The notes below the pieces were generated by a model, which saw nothing but the letters and a program-made list of their open reading frames with translations, did not search any database and had not been told where the DNA came from. This document shows positions 36,498 through 49,768 of a DNA stretch of 64,000 nucleotides, piece by piece. Source of the DNA: Henckelia pumila (Eukaryota; Streptophyta; Magnoliopsida; Lamiales; Gesneriaceae); the NCBI RefSeq assembly GCF_033568475.1, contig NC_133121.1, positions 131,162,375 through 131,226,374 of the forward strand. Reading direction: 5' to 3'. The translations under genes and the position numbers were made by a program. How positions within the stretch are numbered: the stretch's first letter is position 1; each line of letters starts with the position of its first letter.

Positions 36498-39060
36498 TAA
36501 TCAAATAAAATTTGTAAAATTAAAGAAATTTTTTTTGGAGTATAATTTTTAGTTATTAATTTATTATACTGCTGATTTTTTTTTAGTTTTGGATCAAAAT
36601 TGGAAAGGTGGTATATTTTGTATTTTGTTATATATATATATATATGTGAATTTATGGAATGAGTTTCACTTGGTAATCGGTGTTTACAATGCCAAAGATG
36701 AACAATTGTTAGGGTCAATGGAGATGGAGGGTGTATAAATTTTTAAATTTCTTTATAATATAAAATGAGTTTTTTAATAATTTATTTGCCTGGGTTTTGC
36801 ATAAATTGATGAACACGTATATGCATGGCTGTCATAAAATACAATATTTAACAACTCATGTGTCTCATGTGATTAGTTGGGTAGATGTCTGTGGAAAATA
36901 TTGGAAAATGTGCCACATTTATTATTATATTTCTAGCTAGAAAAATGTACAGATAAAACTTTGATTCAATGGGATGGGGTAAATTATTAAGGACTATGTG
37001 GAGAAGTATTTTAAAAATATTTTTAGTATGTTATTATTTAAAATATATATATTTTGAGACATTTTTATAAATTTATGAAAATATGTTTTTTTTAAAAAAA
37101 AATTCTTTAAGTTGATTTCAAAATAAAAAATTTCTTTAAGTTATAAAAAATAATTGCAGATATTTTTTTTGTTTTTAAAATAAAAAAATTCGGATCAAAC
37201 GTGTAATAAATTATAAACAAAAAAAAATGAGAACAAAATTATAATTGGAAACTTTTATAGAACGAGGAGACAACCATATTCTTCATTATTTTATTTATAA
37301 AAATATTTTAAACAAATCAAATTTACTTGCAGTGTGTTTGGATTCATGAAAACTTGAATTCTGATAAATTGGATTTGGCTTTAGATTTAAATGGATGAAA
37401 TTGAAATTCTATTTTAGTTTTTGAGAAAATTTTGAAATATAATCGTGGAAATTAATAATATAAATTTTGAATAAATAGTATTTTGTAAAATTTTGAATAA
37501 TATTTGAAATTTATGAATAGTTTTTATATATTTAATGATTTTATTATTTTTAAAACTCAAATATCATAAAATTCGACTAATTTTGTAAATATTTTCTTAG
37601 GTTAAATGAAATACCATTAAATCCGACTAAATATCACTTCCATTTTAAAATCTCATTTTACCTTAAAACCAAGGCCGGCTCCAAGGGGAGGAAGCCAAGG
37701 CAGTTGCCTAGGGCCTCTCCTTTTGTGCGTCCTCAGTTTTTAAATTTTCCTTAATTATCAATAATTTTTTATTTAAATATTAGAGGTGTCTCTCAATATT
37801 TTTTTTAAAAGTTTGAAATTGTGATCAATTTTTGTATTTTTTTTATTTCTTTGGGTTAAAAAAACATGTCGTTTCGTTATTAAATTGCTTCATTCAGGTG
37901 AATTAGATTCAAATTGTGTCATTATTGAAATTTTCTTGTTTATTTGTATATGTTGGGTAGTGTTTTATTTTTAATTTATTTGGTTTTTGGTATATAAGAT
38001 TCTAAAATCTTGTAATTTTTTTATTCAACAGTTGGGCTGATTTTTGCTCAAATCGATCATAATTATTTCTTTAATATATTAATATTTAAATTATAGTTTT
38101 TATTTGTTTTGTGGAAAAAAATAAATTATTTACACTTCTTTATTTTGATTATCTTATTCTATTTGTATTAAGTATTAATACATATCTTACTTATGAGATT
38201 AGAGAGTTCATTGAATTATTTTTTAATTTCATTTTTTTTTCTTTTTCAATTTCATCGTACATGTCATTATTTTTAGTTGGAATTATTTAGAAATTTAGCA
38301 ATTAGATAAAATGATCGTATCTATATATAATAAAAAAAATTAAACAAGACCTTCTCTTAAAAATTTTCCTGGGCGGTATTTGTAATTTCAAATCTCACCA
38401 AATTCATTCCACCAAACACTGCAAAAAAATTCCCGAGTTATGATTGATAAAGCAAAACGCTCAACAAATTGCACATGAATAATTAACTGTCAAATTTCAA
38501 AAAAGAGATAGAAAAAATAAAACGAACACGGTTCTTTTTATGTTTATTTAATTTGAGTTTATCCCATGTTTAAAAGATTTGTTAGATAAGTAAAAGGTCG
38601 GTCGCGTAAATCGATATCGTGAAGGGTTCATGAACTTGGTCTCCCATTATGTTTGTATATTCATAATAATTATTGAATTCAAGCCAAATCAAATCTATCT
38701 AATGCTTTATTTGGTAAGCACGAACTTTGATACATCTTTTATATGAATTTAATCTAACATCTTTTATTTAAAATTTTTGACAATTTAACGAGTCAAAGAT
38801 GGAGCTTGGAAGCATTATAATCAAATAAATAGGCTTCATGCTCAAAATCAAAATGTTGTCTTAACTCATAAGTTCAACAATGTGTTAATATATTTTAGGT
38901 TTTTTGTTGGGGTAAAGTGACAGAAAAGGTTCCATCTCCACAGTTGCATATCGACAAAGTCAAGTGTATATGTATGAATATTGAGAGCAATATATGCATG
39001 TCGCAGACACTACTGCCGAAATCGTTGAACATCTTAAATCAAGTTTAATAATATTTATTG

Positions 39061-39141
<81 letters not shown>

Positions 39142-40071
39142 GGCATATTTTGCGCGCGCATTTTGATTTAAGACTATATATAGATTGATTTATGTAAATT
39201 AGGACAGTCTAAGAATGATCCATTAGGAGAGAAATTAGTAAAAAAAAAAAGAGGTTTTTTTCCGGTAGTTTTCTTGATTTTAATGTAATAAAAGTAGGTT
39301 TTTTTCTTGAAATGGTGTAACGAATTTATATCTATGAGATGAATCGATTCGATCCATATTTGTAACGAAATATAACACAAAAACTCTCGGTGAGATGACC
39401 TCACGAGATCTTCTATTTGATTCACTCATGAAAAATATTACTCTTTATGATAAATATGGTTGGGTTGACCCATCTCACGGTTTTTTCTCACAAGACTTGC
39501 TCGAAAAATAATATTTTTGACATAAAAACAATATTTTTTAATGAGTTGGGTTGGAGATCCATGCAACAAATAAGAGGGGGTTTCAAATTAGTTTTTGTGT
39601 AATAAAAATTTACAACAATTAGGATGAGATCATCTTTAGGAACTTGCAAATTGAAATATATATTACATATAAAAAAAATATTTGTAAGACTCATTTAAAA
39701 TATTTACATACATCAACAAAAGATTGGGCATTATGTTCTCTCTAAGAAACTCTAAATTTATATTTTTCCATACTGAAGAAAAACAGTATAACGTGTTCTT
39801 CGAGAATCATATACAGTTCAACCACAAGAGCCTCCTTTTTTTTTTTTTTTAAGGAATTCACTGCAACATTTTTACACAATTTTTTTTATTGAATTAATTA
39901 GACCAGTTGCTACAGTATAATATATTTATTTTGAAAGAAATTACACTCGTCTATCAATATGAATACCTATATATTAAAGAGGAGATATCTCAAAAGACTG
40001 GCAATGGCTATAGTTCCAGTTTTTTGCTTTTCTGCTTAAGTAGGCGGCGCGGCACCATTGCAATTTGTCTT
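36498..40071. other. AT-rich spacer with an hAT terminus and a TA/TG microsatellite
   Basis: No gene is supported. At 37670-37720 'aaggccggctccaaggggagg' followed by 'ttgcctagggcctc' has the wording of an hAT-family terminus; I could not find the opposite end. A compound (TA)n-(TG)n microsatellite occupies about 39066-39140. Around 39370-39560 lies another worn copy of the 'gagatgacctcacgag' repeat family. Confidence 0.5.
39066..39140. repeat. Compound (TA)n-(TG)n microsatellite
   Basis: About 40 bp of pure TA is followed by a short acatatatg bridge and about 26 bp of pure TG. Such tracts are often length-variable. Confidence 0.95.
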
Positions 40072-43000
40072 TCAAAGTTTGGCGATGGCATGCACAGTTA
40101 AATTTGATCTTACAGGGAGCTCTAAATCTTCCCAATCATTCTCATCTAGCTTGGAGAAGTATCGATCCACCATTTCCTTGCTCACGTCCTCTATCTTGGC
40201 AGGATTCCACTGCAAAATCAGATTGATAGAAAGAAGAAAAGAATGTCTCAGTAAACAGCTGAAAGTCCATATCGATTTTTTTTAATTGTCACGCTCACGG
40301 CGTTAATATATTTACGAGGATGGGGAAAACAACCACACACCTTGGGATTTCTGTCCTTGTCCAACAGTATAGCTCTGCAACCCTGAATTTGGAGAATATT
40401 CTCTTTTATGTCCAAAGGTAACATGCATATAGGATAAGATGGAGTTAGTTTGATGGTACCTCAACAAAGTCTTTACTAATTTCTCCCCGCAAGACATGGC
40501 AAACCATTCTGAATTCTCGGATAAGGCATTTACCCACGCCTTGGAGTCTCCCTTGTCTAATCTGCAGAGGATAAACAGGTAAAAACATCAGGCCTTCGAA
40601 TCTCTATCCTCAAAATTTTCCATGGTCACATTCATCTTCTACTTTTGTGGATTTAAGTATTATTCATGAGTTGCCAGCATGCAATCAATAATATTGAAAC
40701 CTTCGCAAATAATTCACAAGGACGAGTCTCAGGCATCGCCAGAAAAAATTAGAAGCAACAAAGGAGATTCAAAAGGAAAAATTCAAGTCCATGTAACTTC
40801 TAGCGGGTACAAAAAATCTCAGCTGAATCAACTTATGAAGAAAATTTACAACGATTTACAGTGGATTAATGAAGGTTATCACGAGCAGTTTCTGAAGCAT
40901 GAAATAGTATTTCTGTAAGTCATTTATGATGGTTAGCTATGTAACCGATATCAGATCAGTCTGAAAAACATGGCGGACTCAGGATCAAGTCTGCATATAA
41001 CAAACTTATTCTGAGAAACGCTTTGTGAACTATCCAAAATTTGCTAATATATTTTTATTTTTCTTTATCGATGTGTCCTTAAAAGAGTCAGCAGGCAACT
41101 GCTCTTAGACTCAAGATCAAGGCTCAAAAGAAGTTCAAAAGTGTTAAATTTTGAACGTGGGGGGTGCAACTAAGGCATAGTGGAATCAACGAGATCCCTA
41201 CCGATCTGAGAGAAATTTTAAGGCTTGTCGGAGATGCTTTCCTCAATGTCTGAATTGTGGAAGAGATCCATTCATCCTTCTTCTCACTATTTTCTATCTC
41301 CTAGAAAAGTGGAAGTAAATCAGGGTAAGAAACTGGCAAAATCAATGTTTCCATACCAAGGGGCAAAAATAGATCAGATATCCCATGTCAACTTACAAGG
41401 GAACCTATAATGTCTTCAACTGTTCTTCGGGAAAAGCACTTATTAATGATGTTCAACCTGCAGAAGTAGAGATGAAAAAGAGTGGCTTAGCCAAATGCAA
41501 AATTTCTTAGATTTTTAGAATACCGTTGACAAAGATCCTTAGCAAAAACGTAAAATGGTATTTAAGAGTAATATAAAATTTCAAGTCAATAACTCAGAAT
41601 AAAAACTTCATCATATGATGTTTAAAACAAAAACAACATAGTCGGTATTTACATTTTGTGCTCATATAGTAGAGAAACAGTCATGTTTAGCAACAACAAA
41701 AAGATGTGTTGCAGACTACAAATGGAAAATGGAAAAATAAATACAAACATCTCTTTCCAATGTATTTACAAAACTTAACACTTCTAGGTAGTGCTTACAC
41801 ATTAAGGACACTTTTAGTCGAGGGTAAAGCACATAATACTAACAACTTGTCATTCAAGTCCCGCACCAAAATAAATAACAATATAATAAGTCTGACAAAT
41901 GATTATTTTATATCTGAGTTGAATCTTTCGGAAGTGGAGTTAACTTCCCCAGTACAAAAACATATCCCAGAGCTAAAGACTTGAAACTCTTACCTGTAGT
42001 AAACACTATTCTTTTTCAATTGTGGTACATTCGAAAATTGACTTATAGTAGAAGAGATGACAGCTGGATCACTAGAATCTGCTTGGCACAATGCATCTTC
42101 TAGCAATGATAATCTCTGTCCAACAATAGAAGATAAATCAAAATAACAATGATTTTCAGCAACATATGAAAGGCGTACTCAGAATTGGTTGAGTTAGCCT
42201 GAAGCAGACCGTGAAATTGCATAACAGGTTCCTACTGGAAGCATGTGACTCATGTATACTACCAGGAAAGTTCTAGAGTGCCTCATTGATTGATAAACTC
42301 CGTGAGTTGATCGACATTTTTTTTAAAGAAGCATTTAGAGCACATGCAATGCATGTACATAATTAATTATATTTGCATAATTATAATTAAAAATAATAAA
42401 TTACTTACTGATATAATAATTGGGGGAAAACATTTATTCCAATAGTTTCAATTTTTATTGTAAGTTATGAAAATTATTTTTGTGGTCGATTAATTTGAAG
42501 ATGTTACAACAATAAACGTGCAATGAACTTCTATTTATAAAAATATCTCTTTGTATAATATTGTTTCAAATATAAATCAAAATAAATTTTGAGCAGATTT
42601 GAATGTTGCAAAATAAATCGTATGCTCCGGCTTCTATTCATATATAAAGAAGATATGTCAAGCTTACTTATTATAAGTGAAACATTTTACAAGACATCTA
42701 ATGAATCAGACACTCCAAACTTAATCCTATTAAGAAATAAATGCTATCAAGACATTTCATTTTGTAGAAGAAAAATATTTCTTGAAGAAAAGATCCTGAA
42801 CACATTTCACAATTTCATTTGTCCTAGTTTATGTGGCATCGATCTGAGCTTACGAAAACGGTAGCGCAAAGCAAATAATGCTGGTTGCTGGAGATGAGAA
42901 AATACCACTGATGGGACAAAGTGAGTTGCTAAACCACAAGCAAGCATCTCAGCACCATCCAGCCTCGCACCTGTCAGACCAACATATTCTCCTGCAGAAA

Positions 43001-46000
43001 AGGGATCGCTATGTTATATGAAACGAACAAAGATTCTGTTTTCCCAATACACTAAGCCTACCAATATCATAAAAACAGAATAAAATCAAAATATCTTTTT
43101 CAAGATGGCGTCCAGAAATATGTGTAAGTCGTAACAACTAGATACGTAAATATACCCAAAAAGTAATCATACTTCCAAGCACTTATTCACATGTACGTTA
43201 TTGATGAAATGTATCCACCATGTGAACATCAAACGTAACATGTGAAAAGTCATGGAACCAATGATATTTTGAAGTCCTTGTGGCATGTTAACAGTTCTTT
43301 GTCAGGGAATCCCAAGACGCCAACAAGTAATGCTAATAGCAGTTAACAAAAATATTTAACACAAATATGACAAGTATTACATTCAGATGTTGGTTGTTCA
43401 TAAAAGTCTAGGTAATTAACTAGTTCAATTTTGGGTACAGGGTAAGTTTGATACAGGGGCACAGGCCACAGGGGTTGAGCAGAAACTCTCCAAAAGTGGA
43501 CTAGCATTGATAATCCATCCACCTTGCCTTGTATAGCATAGGGATAATTTCATCCTAAGCAAGTTTAATTTCAAAAAGAGGAAGTGTCACCACACAAGAA
43601 AATTGTTGTGTCATCAGTGGCGTTCTTCTATATTTCTTTTATTTGCAGGAAAGACACATTTTCTTGAATCCAACTCATCGATTCTAAATCTTTCGTTTTA
43701 GGTACGTTGTGTAGCTTCTCATTTAGCGAACCAGTTTGTGTCGAATAACCAATCACATGATGATGCTTTCTAAGCTTAAATCGGGAACCGAAGAAAATCT
43801 AACAGTAGGTAGAAGGTAAGCCACATCTACTTTGATAATATTCTCCACATGTGGAAGAAAGACTTGGTATATCTACGTCAAAACAAGGCATCTGAAAAAG
43901 CAAAGGAGCATAACAGAATTTACCAAAGAAACCAGGGAGTCTTGACAAATAGTAAGAGGAGCCTACGTCAGGGAAGAGTCCCAATGCTGTTTCAGGCATA
44001 GCAAAAAGCTGCAAGAAGGTTAATTCATAAAGGATAACCTTAGACAAAGAGAAACGATAAATTTGATGATGAGGTAATATAGCTATAAAACATTATCGTG
44101 CAACACAGTTCTCAATCAGTGCATACCAATTTTTCAGATTCCTGAAGTTCGGTACGTAAACAAATATAAATACAATCTGGCATACACAAAATAAATACAA
44201 TAAAGTAAAGGTAACAGGAAAGGTTGAACCTTGAAGTTAATTCATTATTTATCTCCGAAGACTAGCCATAAAAAAATATTTCAGAAATTTTAATTATTAA
44301 GCCACAGATTAGCCAATTTCTTGGTAAAAAAAACAAACAACACATGCCAACAGAAGTGGTTGAAAATTATGAAGATAGAACATTTCATGAATTCATGGAA
44401 ATAATAGATAAATACCGAATTCTCTGTAGCCACGCGAAATCTACCATGTACAGAAGCACCTGCTCCTCCCCCCATGACAATACCATTGAGAATTGAAACC
44501 TTCAAATACATTTGCAGAATAAACAATAAGGACTACTGAAATGACAACTACAAGCATCTTACTATCCACAAAGAATTAACTGAAAATTACTTAAGACTTG
44601 GAAATCTTTCTCTACATTAGCACCTGGGGTTTAGTGTATGTAGCCATCACATAGTTCAAAGTAAATTCCTTTCTGAAATAACTTGCACCAGACCTCCAAT
44701 TACCTGATGATACATAAATATTAAGAGTCAACAATCATACAATTGAGTCTTAACATACTGCTAAGTAGAGCGCTGACAGGTGAGTTCAACAACCTGAAAT
44801 GGCTAATCAGAACAAAAGGAATTTAATATAAACTATTAGGAAATAAAAGCTTCTGGATTAATTTGCTGATTAACTTCAAATGCAGACTCAACATATATCT
44901 GGAGCCAAGTAAAATCACTATAAAAATATTCTTGCACTGCATTATACTAGAAAACCTCAAATTGAACGATTACAACCTGAGGTCATAACTGATTCGACTC
45001 ATACCTTGAGTGATATCACGAACAACCGCTGCAACATCACCTCCAGCACAAAATGCTCTCCCTTTTCCCTTTTATTAAATATTAGAGAGAAGCACGTGTA
45101 AACATACATAACTTGAACAATATATTGTCAGTTCCATCCTATATATTATTGCTGCCACTCTAGGGTTCAACTATCATCTCATTGTATGTCATAGCCCACA
45201 AAGTGCAAAAATAATATTTTCTAAAGTTTTTGTCTGCAGAAGTTAACAAACACAAAACCGACCAAATTTGATACTCACATAAGTCAGCATACTTAATGAT
45301 GTGTCGACTACTCCTTCTATATGATCATACGTAAACCTACTAAAAAATAGGCCACCACTAGTAGATCAAACTAAAGTGGCAGAGAGAGACCTGAATTTTC
45401 AGATTTACTATAACTCATAGTGAAGTGAACTGTTACAGGAAAGACGACCAACCGAAGAAGAAAAAGAAAGCTAGCATCTGCCTGCAGACAAGCAGAAAAC
45501 CAATGGAGACACCACAAGCTTCTGATACAAGTATAGGAAGCAGGATGCACCAAATCTATGGAGCCCAAATGTGTAAATACCTCTGATTTCACCAGGCCAC
45601 AAACTAATAGTCATAAACGCAGAAAACAATGTAACAGAATATGAATAGCTGATAGATAATTACCTTCAAGATTAATAATTTAACCGTGAAATCTTCCCTG
45701 CAAGCGATGAAAAGCTCCAGCAAACGGGACACCTAGATTGAGAATGACAAAACATTACAGGAAAAAGATCGAACATATTCTGAACAAAGACAATGCTGGC
45801 TGGCACACATATATTCTTCCAGTTACAGAACACGTTCCATCCCAAGAAGTATACAATTTGATTTGGTGGATGTAAATTAACATTATAAAAAGAAAACACA
45901 AACAGCAGAGACATAAGGCTCCCCAAACTGAATCTGATATTCCTAAATCTGGGGGAAACGAGCATATTCTTCAAAATTATTTCAATTTCCGAAACACTTG

Positions 46001-46257
46001 AAAATTTCACAGAGCAGATAATGAGTCGCTTAAGTCATACCATTTCGAAGGAAAGTGCATTGAGTTGCTTCGGTCTGTTCAGCGTGAAAATTCTCACAGA
46101 AAACTTCTCTTCCGTCAAAACCTGCCGAGAAAATCATAAATAAAAAGAATGCCTCAATAAAAGGACCTAATCAATTGGGTAAAAGAAAATCAAGCGAAAT
46201 ACGTTAAATTATATGGACCTGATCAGTTTCTCCGTTGGTAGAAGAGTTTGAAGCCAT
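40072..46257 (-). CDS. CHY1: 3-hydroxyisobutyryl-CoA hydrolase, CHY1 type, peroxisomal
   Basis: Fourteen exons on the minus strand encode 383 residues: 46219-46257, 46041-46121, 45664-45732, 45005-45068, 44624-44703, 44416-44499, 43924-44008, 42906-42991, 41994-42115, 41397-41457, 41202-41300, 40460-40561, 40341-40382 and 40072-40209. All junctions are GT-AG and phases agree. The fold is the crotonase family: [10 protein letters not shown] (oxyanion loop), [10 protein letters not shown] (from about 116), and [18 protein letters not shown] with Glu145 and Asp153 as candidate catalytic residues. The C-terminus is AKL, a PTS1, as in Arabidopsis CHY1. The enzyme removes CoA from 3-hydroxyisobutyryl-CoA in peroxisomal valine breakdown; loss in Arabidopsis impairs beta-oxidation because methacrylyl-CoA accumulates. 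The gene shares its 5' region with TTL. Confidence 0.93.
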
Positions 46258-46616
46258 GTTGTTCTGGAACCTCCTTGCTTTGATTTGCGTGAGCAAGCAG
46301 TGGAAAGGCCAAAACAAGATGAAAGTGTTGAAATGGCTACAAATGAAAAAAGGAATATATATAAGCTACAGCCACGTTAAGGTACAACTTAAGTAGCTAA
46401 ACGTACAAAGGAATTCATTCTCTTGAATCAGGGATTATTAATTTTAATTGATATTTTAAATATCGTATACTTGAGTCAGCTTAATGGATCATAAATTAAT
46501 CATCAATAATCTAATTGTACTGAAACACACCGGAGTCTGAAACGGCCAAATCTCAAACACTCAACTTGATCGCAGGGTGAATCACTCATCTGGGTTTTTC
46601 CAAAACCTTGGGAAAA
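46258..46616. promoter_or_regulatory. Short divergent promoter between CHY1 (-) and TTL (+)
   Basis: The two start codons are 359 bp apart and point away from each other, so both promoters and both 5'UTRs must fit here unless they reach into the neighbour. A TATA-like tatatata (about 46355-46363, read on minus as gcttatatata) stands about 100 bp upstream of the CHY1 ATG. No TATA box is obvious for TTL. A CACGT core occurs at 46372-46376 (gccacgtta). Confidence 0.6.
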
Positions 46617-49272
46617 ATGGAATCTTCAGTCGTCTTGGGCGAGAGAGAATGGTTGGCATGCTGTGGAAGCGTCAGATTTGCCAAAGAAATGGCGTCTGCC
46701 GGGCCCTTTTCCAGTTATCAAGAAGCCGTCGGTGCCGCCAGTGATATGTGGTTCAATAAAGTCTCTTTCTTTAACACCCTATCAGTTTTTTTAATCATGT
46801 GACAGGTGTTCGAAAGTGTAGTAATGTTGATTTTGATAGAATAAAAATTTTGTTTTTGTTCGCGTCGATTAGGTGGATGTAAATGGATGGCTGGAAGCTT
46901 TTTCTGCACATCCTCAGATTGGTGAAAGCCCGTCGAAGACCCACAAAAGTCCCACCAGCGCTCAGTTTAGTTTTCTCGTTCTCTGTTTCTTTAGACTGTA
47001 ACGAGTTACTACCATTTAGTTTTCTCGTCTTTTTTGTGTGGTAGAGTTAGAAAATTGCACTGAGACATGACGGTTTATGTCATTTGTAAATCATTTAAGA
47101 AATTTAACCGCTTGGTGGATGAGCCCTCCAAAAGTTCAATTGTGAACTATATTTGTTTCATCATTCGAACCATGCCGATCTTTATAGTGGTGATGATTTG
47201 TTTTGTTGTCTCCAATGGTAGTGTGGACTGTGGACCGTGGAACATGGAGTCGTTTTATAAGCAGCGAATTTTTATACGGCTTAGTCAGTTATTCTCGCAG
47301 TTCAGCTAAGATTCGGACCACCATTTCTCTGAAAGCATGGTTCTTGCTTCACTTGTCATTCACCGTTTTAATTTGTGTCAAGATGGTATAACAATCAAAA
47401 GTTATGGAACGATAACTAATTACCGCCACAGGTGGAGCAAGGGAGAACAGTCGACTGCTTTAGCTACTGCCACTGACTCCACCTTGCAGGTATATGCAAG
47501 TTGATCATTCAGCTCGTCATTTTTCATCTGAGATCAGCATGTTTTTGTAAAGCTGAAATTATAGGGCTTTTATTTTGAATGTGGAACATATTGGTCCTTG
47601 ACAACCCGGTTTTTTATGCAAATGGTGAGAAGTGTGGTTTTTGGATTTAACTTCCATGTTCAAATGGTGAAGAAGTTCATGTTTACATTTGATGATAGTT
47701 TTCCTTTGCATGTACGGTGTATGCTTGTTTCACAATCAAGCGGGCCATTCTTTTTGTCACTTTATTTTGTAGGAGCTATGTGAGTGGAATGCTCGCTATA
47801 GGCAGAAGTTTGGGTTTGTGTTTCTGATATTTGCATCTGGAAGAAGTACCCCGGAGATACTGGCAGAGATTAAGGTAATCTTTGAGCTGCTGAATGCTCT
47901 TCCTAGTGACTTCGTTTCTGACAAAAATTGACTGCGCTTTTATGCAGTTTTTTAGAAATCCAACTCCTAGTTAGACAACCCTGTGCAGTCCAACAATATT
48001 TAGTCTGTCCAGTGATTTAAAGTTGGTATATAAAATATAGGATATTTTGATTCGGAGGCTATAGTAAAATAGCTAAATCGACCAATTAGGAAAAAATATG
48101 AGTGAACTACTATAGAATTCCTCAGATGAAATGCCATTGCCCTATATTTACTATTTTGTTGTTGAAAATGGTGGATCCAAATAACTGTTTTGGGATCCAA
48201 AGGCCATACTCTGATCTGTCATGTGAGTTTCCGGAGATGAGGTAACGGGTCTGTAGTTGAGTCTTGGCATCATTCTATGATAAACTGCCTCAAAGGACAA
48301 GATAATGGGCCAGTTCTTTATGAATACTCTTTTTCACAGAGACGCTATCAGAACAGACCAATAGTCGAACTTGAGCTTGCAGCCAAGGAACAAATGAAGA
48401 TAACAGAACTACGTCTTTCTAAGCTATTTTCAGCTAATGCAACTGCTCCTTCCACAACCAACACTCATTATGCTTCAGATGTGGCAAAAGTTGAAGGTTT
48501 CTTGTGTGGTTTCTGTTTGTTCATGTTCTAAATTATTCCTTGTTTTCCAGAATATGGACTTAACAGAATTTTGAAGAAATAAAAGTTGTTTTCTATGCAA
48601 GTGCGCAAAACTAAATACAAGTGTTTTATGCAGCAGGGGTCCTGTGGTAGAATGTCCCCGGGAATCCCCTTGTAAAACCATTCTAAGGACTTTTTTTGCC
48701 AAAACTAAAAAGCGTTGTGAAATGATGGTTTTAGTTTTCAAGGTCATGGCTGTGAGAATCTCCTGATACCAATCTTTCGTAGCATTGACAATCTCTGTTA
48801 AACTTTAGAAGATCGAGTGAGCCGTATCAGTGGACATTTGGGGACTGCAAAGGAAACTCCCGCTGAGAAAGCTGCTGAAACGTTTACAAGGACACGCCCA
48901 CCTATCACGACCCACGTTCTTGACATAGCTCGTGGTTCTCCAGCTGCTGGTATTGAAGTCCTTCTCGAGGCGTGGGACAACAACAATCAATCCCGGCCAT
49001 TATTTGGTCAAATGGATTCAAGTCATAATTGGAAGCTCCAAGGTTCTTCAACAACAGATAAAGATGGAAGAAGCGGTCAGCTGATGAAAATGGTTGACAT
49101 CTTGAAGCCTGGCATATACCGAATCAGTTTCAATACTGGGAAGTATAATCCGACAGGCTTCTTCCCATATGTCTCCATCGTTTTTGAAGTCAGGGATTCG
49201 CAAAAGTTGGAGCATTTTCATGTCCCGCTGTTGCTTTCTCCATTTTCATTCAGTACTTACCGTGGGAGCTAG
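46617..49272 (+). CDS. TTL: TTL / allantoin synthase: OHCU decarboxylase fused to 5-hydroxyisourate hydrolase
   Basis: Six exons encode 338 residues: 46617-46760, 46873-46964, 47432-47489, 47773-47874, 48340-48496 and 48809-49272, with consistent GT-AG sites and phases. The N-terminal OHCU decarboxylase domain (about 1-170) has AHPQIG with candidate catalytic His61 and FASGRS. The C-terminal transthyretin-like HIU hydrolase domain (about 215-338) has ITTHVLDIARG and ends in the signature YRGS. Together they convert hydroxyisourate to S-allantoin after urate oxidase. Between the domains, RVSRISGHL (187-195) fits the PTS2 pattern R-V-x5-H-L, matching the internal peroxisomal signal known for plant TTL; it spans the start of exon 6, so alternative 3' splice choice could remove it. 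Arabidopsis TTL is also described as a brassinosteroid-receptor partner. The exon 2 donor (ca|gtttag) is the least certain junction. Confidence 0.92.
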
Positions 49273-49511
49273 TTGCCAGACTGTTGCTTACAAATGAAAG
49301 TTGAAGGTTGAAGAATGGTCGCTCTCTTTTCCTGCAGTTAATCTATTTATGCCAAGGATGTAATAATAATTTCTGTCCAGGATGAAACCGTGTGGTGTGA
49401 CTGATATCTGTAAATTTTCAGTAATTATTTTGAAATGAAAAATTAATCCTTTTTCATTTTGGTGGAAAATCTTTGTTTCCCCCAAATCCCAATCACTAAA
49501 ATCATATTAGT

Positions 49512-49768
49512 TCCAAACTATCACTATATTGTCCTCTTTTTTTTTCACACAGATAAAGAAAAAGTTATTGAAAAAGTAAATTTTATATAGACTTTCTATT
49601 TTATTCTTATTTAATATATTAAAAAATAATTGCACAATTTTCAAGATGTAGTTAATAGGGGTATATTAGTAAAGAAATGTAAAAAAATATTACTAAATAT
49701 GATATATAACTATATATTTGGGATAAACAAAAAAAAAACGTGGACAATATAATTGGGACGGGGGAGTG
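49512..49768. mobile_element. Stowaway-like MITE just 3' of TTL
   Basis: The right end gggacgggggagt is the inverse of the CTCCCCCGTCCC terminus typical of Stowaway/Mariner MITEs. Inverted internal wording supports it: atattgtcctctttttt on the left, acgtggacaatataatt on the right. The left terminus is worn, so the start is approximate. Confidence 0.6.

Noticed and set aside
40679-45592. Short ORFs inside the CHY1 locus (for example 40679-40918, 41706-41984, 45371-45592)
   Set aside because: They fall in introns of the minus-strand hydrolase gene; the spliced model explains the conserved parts.
47067-48200. ORFs in the middle of the TTL gene (47067-47309, 47598-47783, 48000-48200)
   Set aside because: They lie in introns 2-4 and match no domain; the exon model keeps frame without them.
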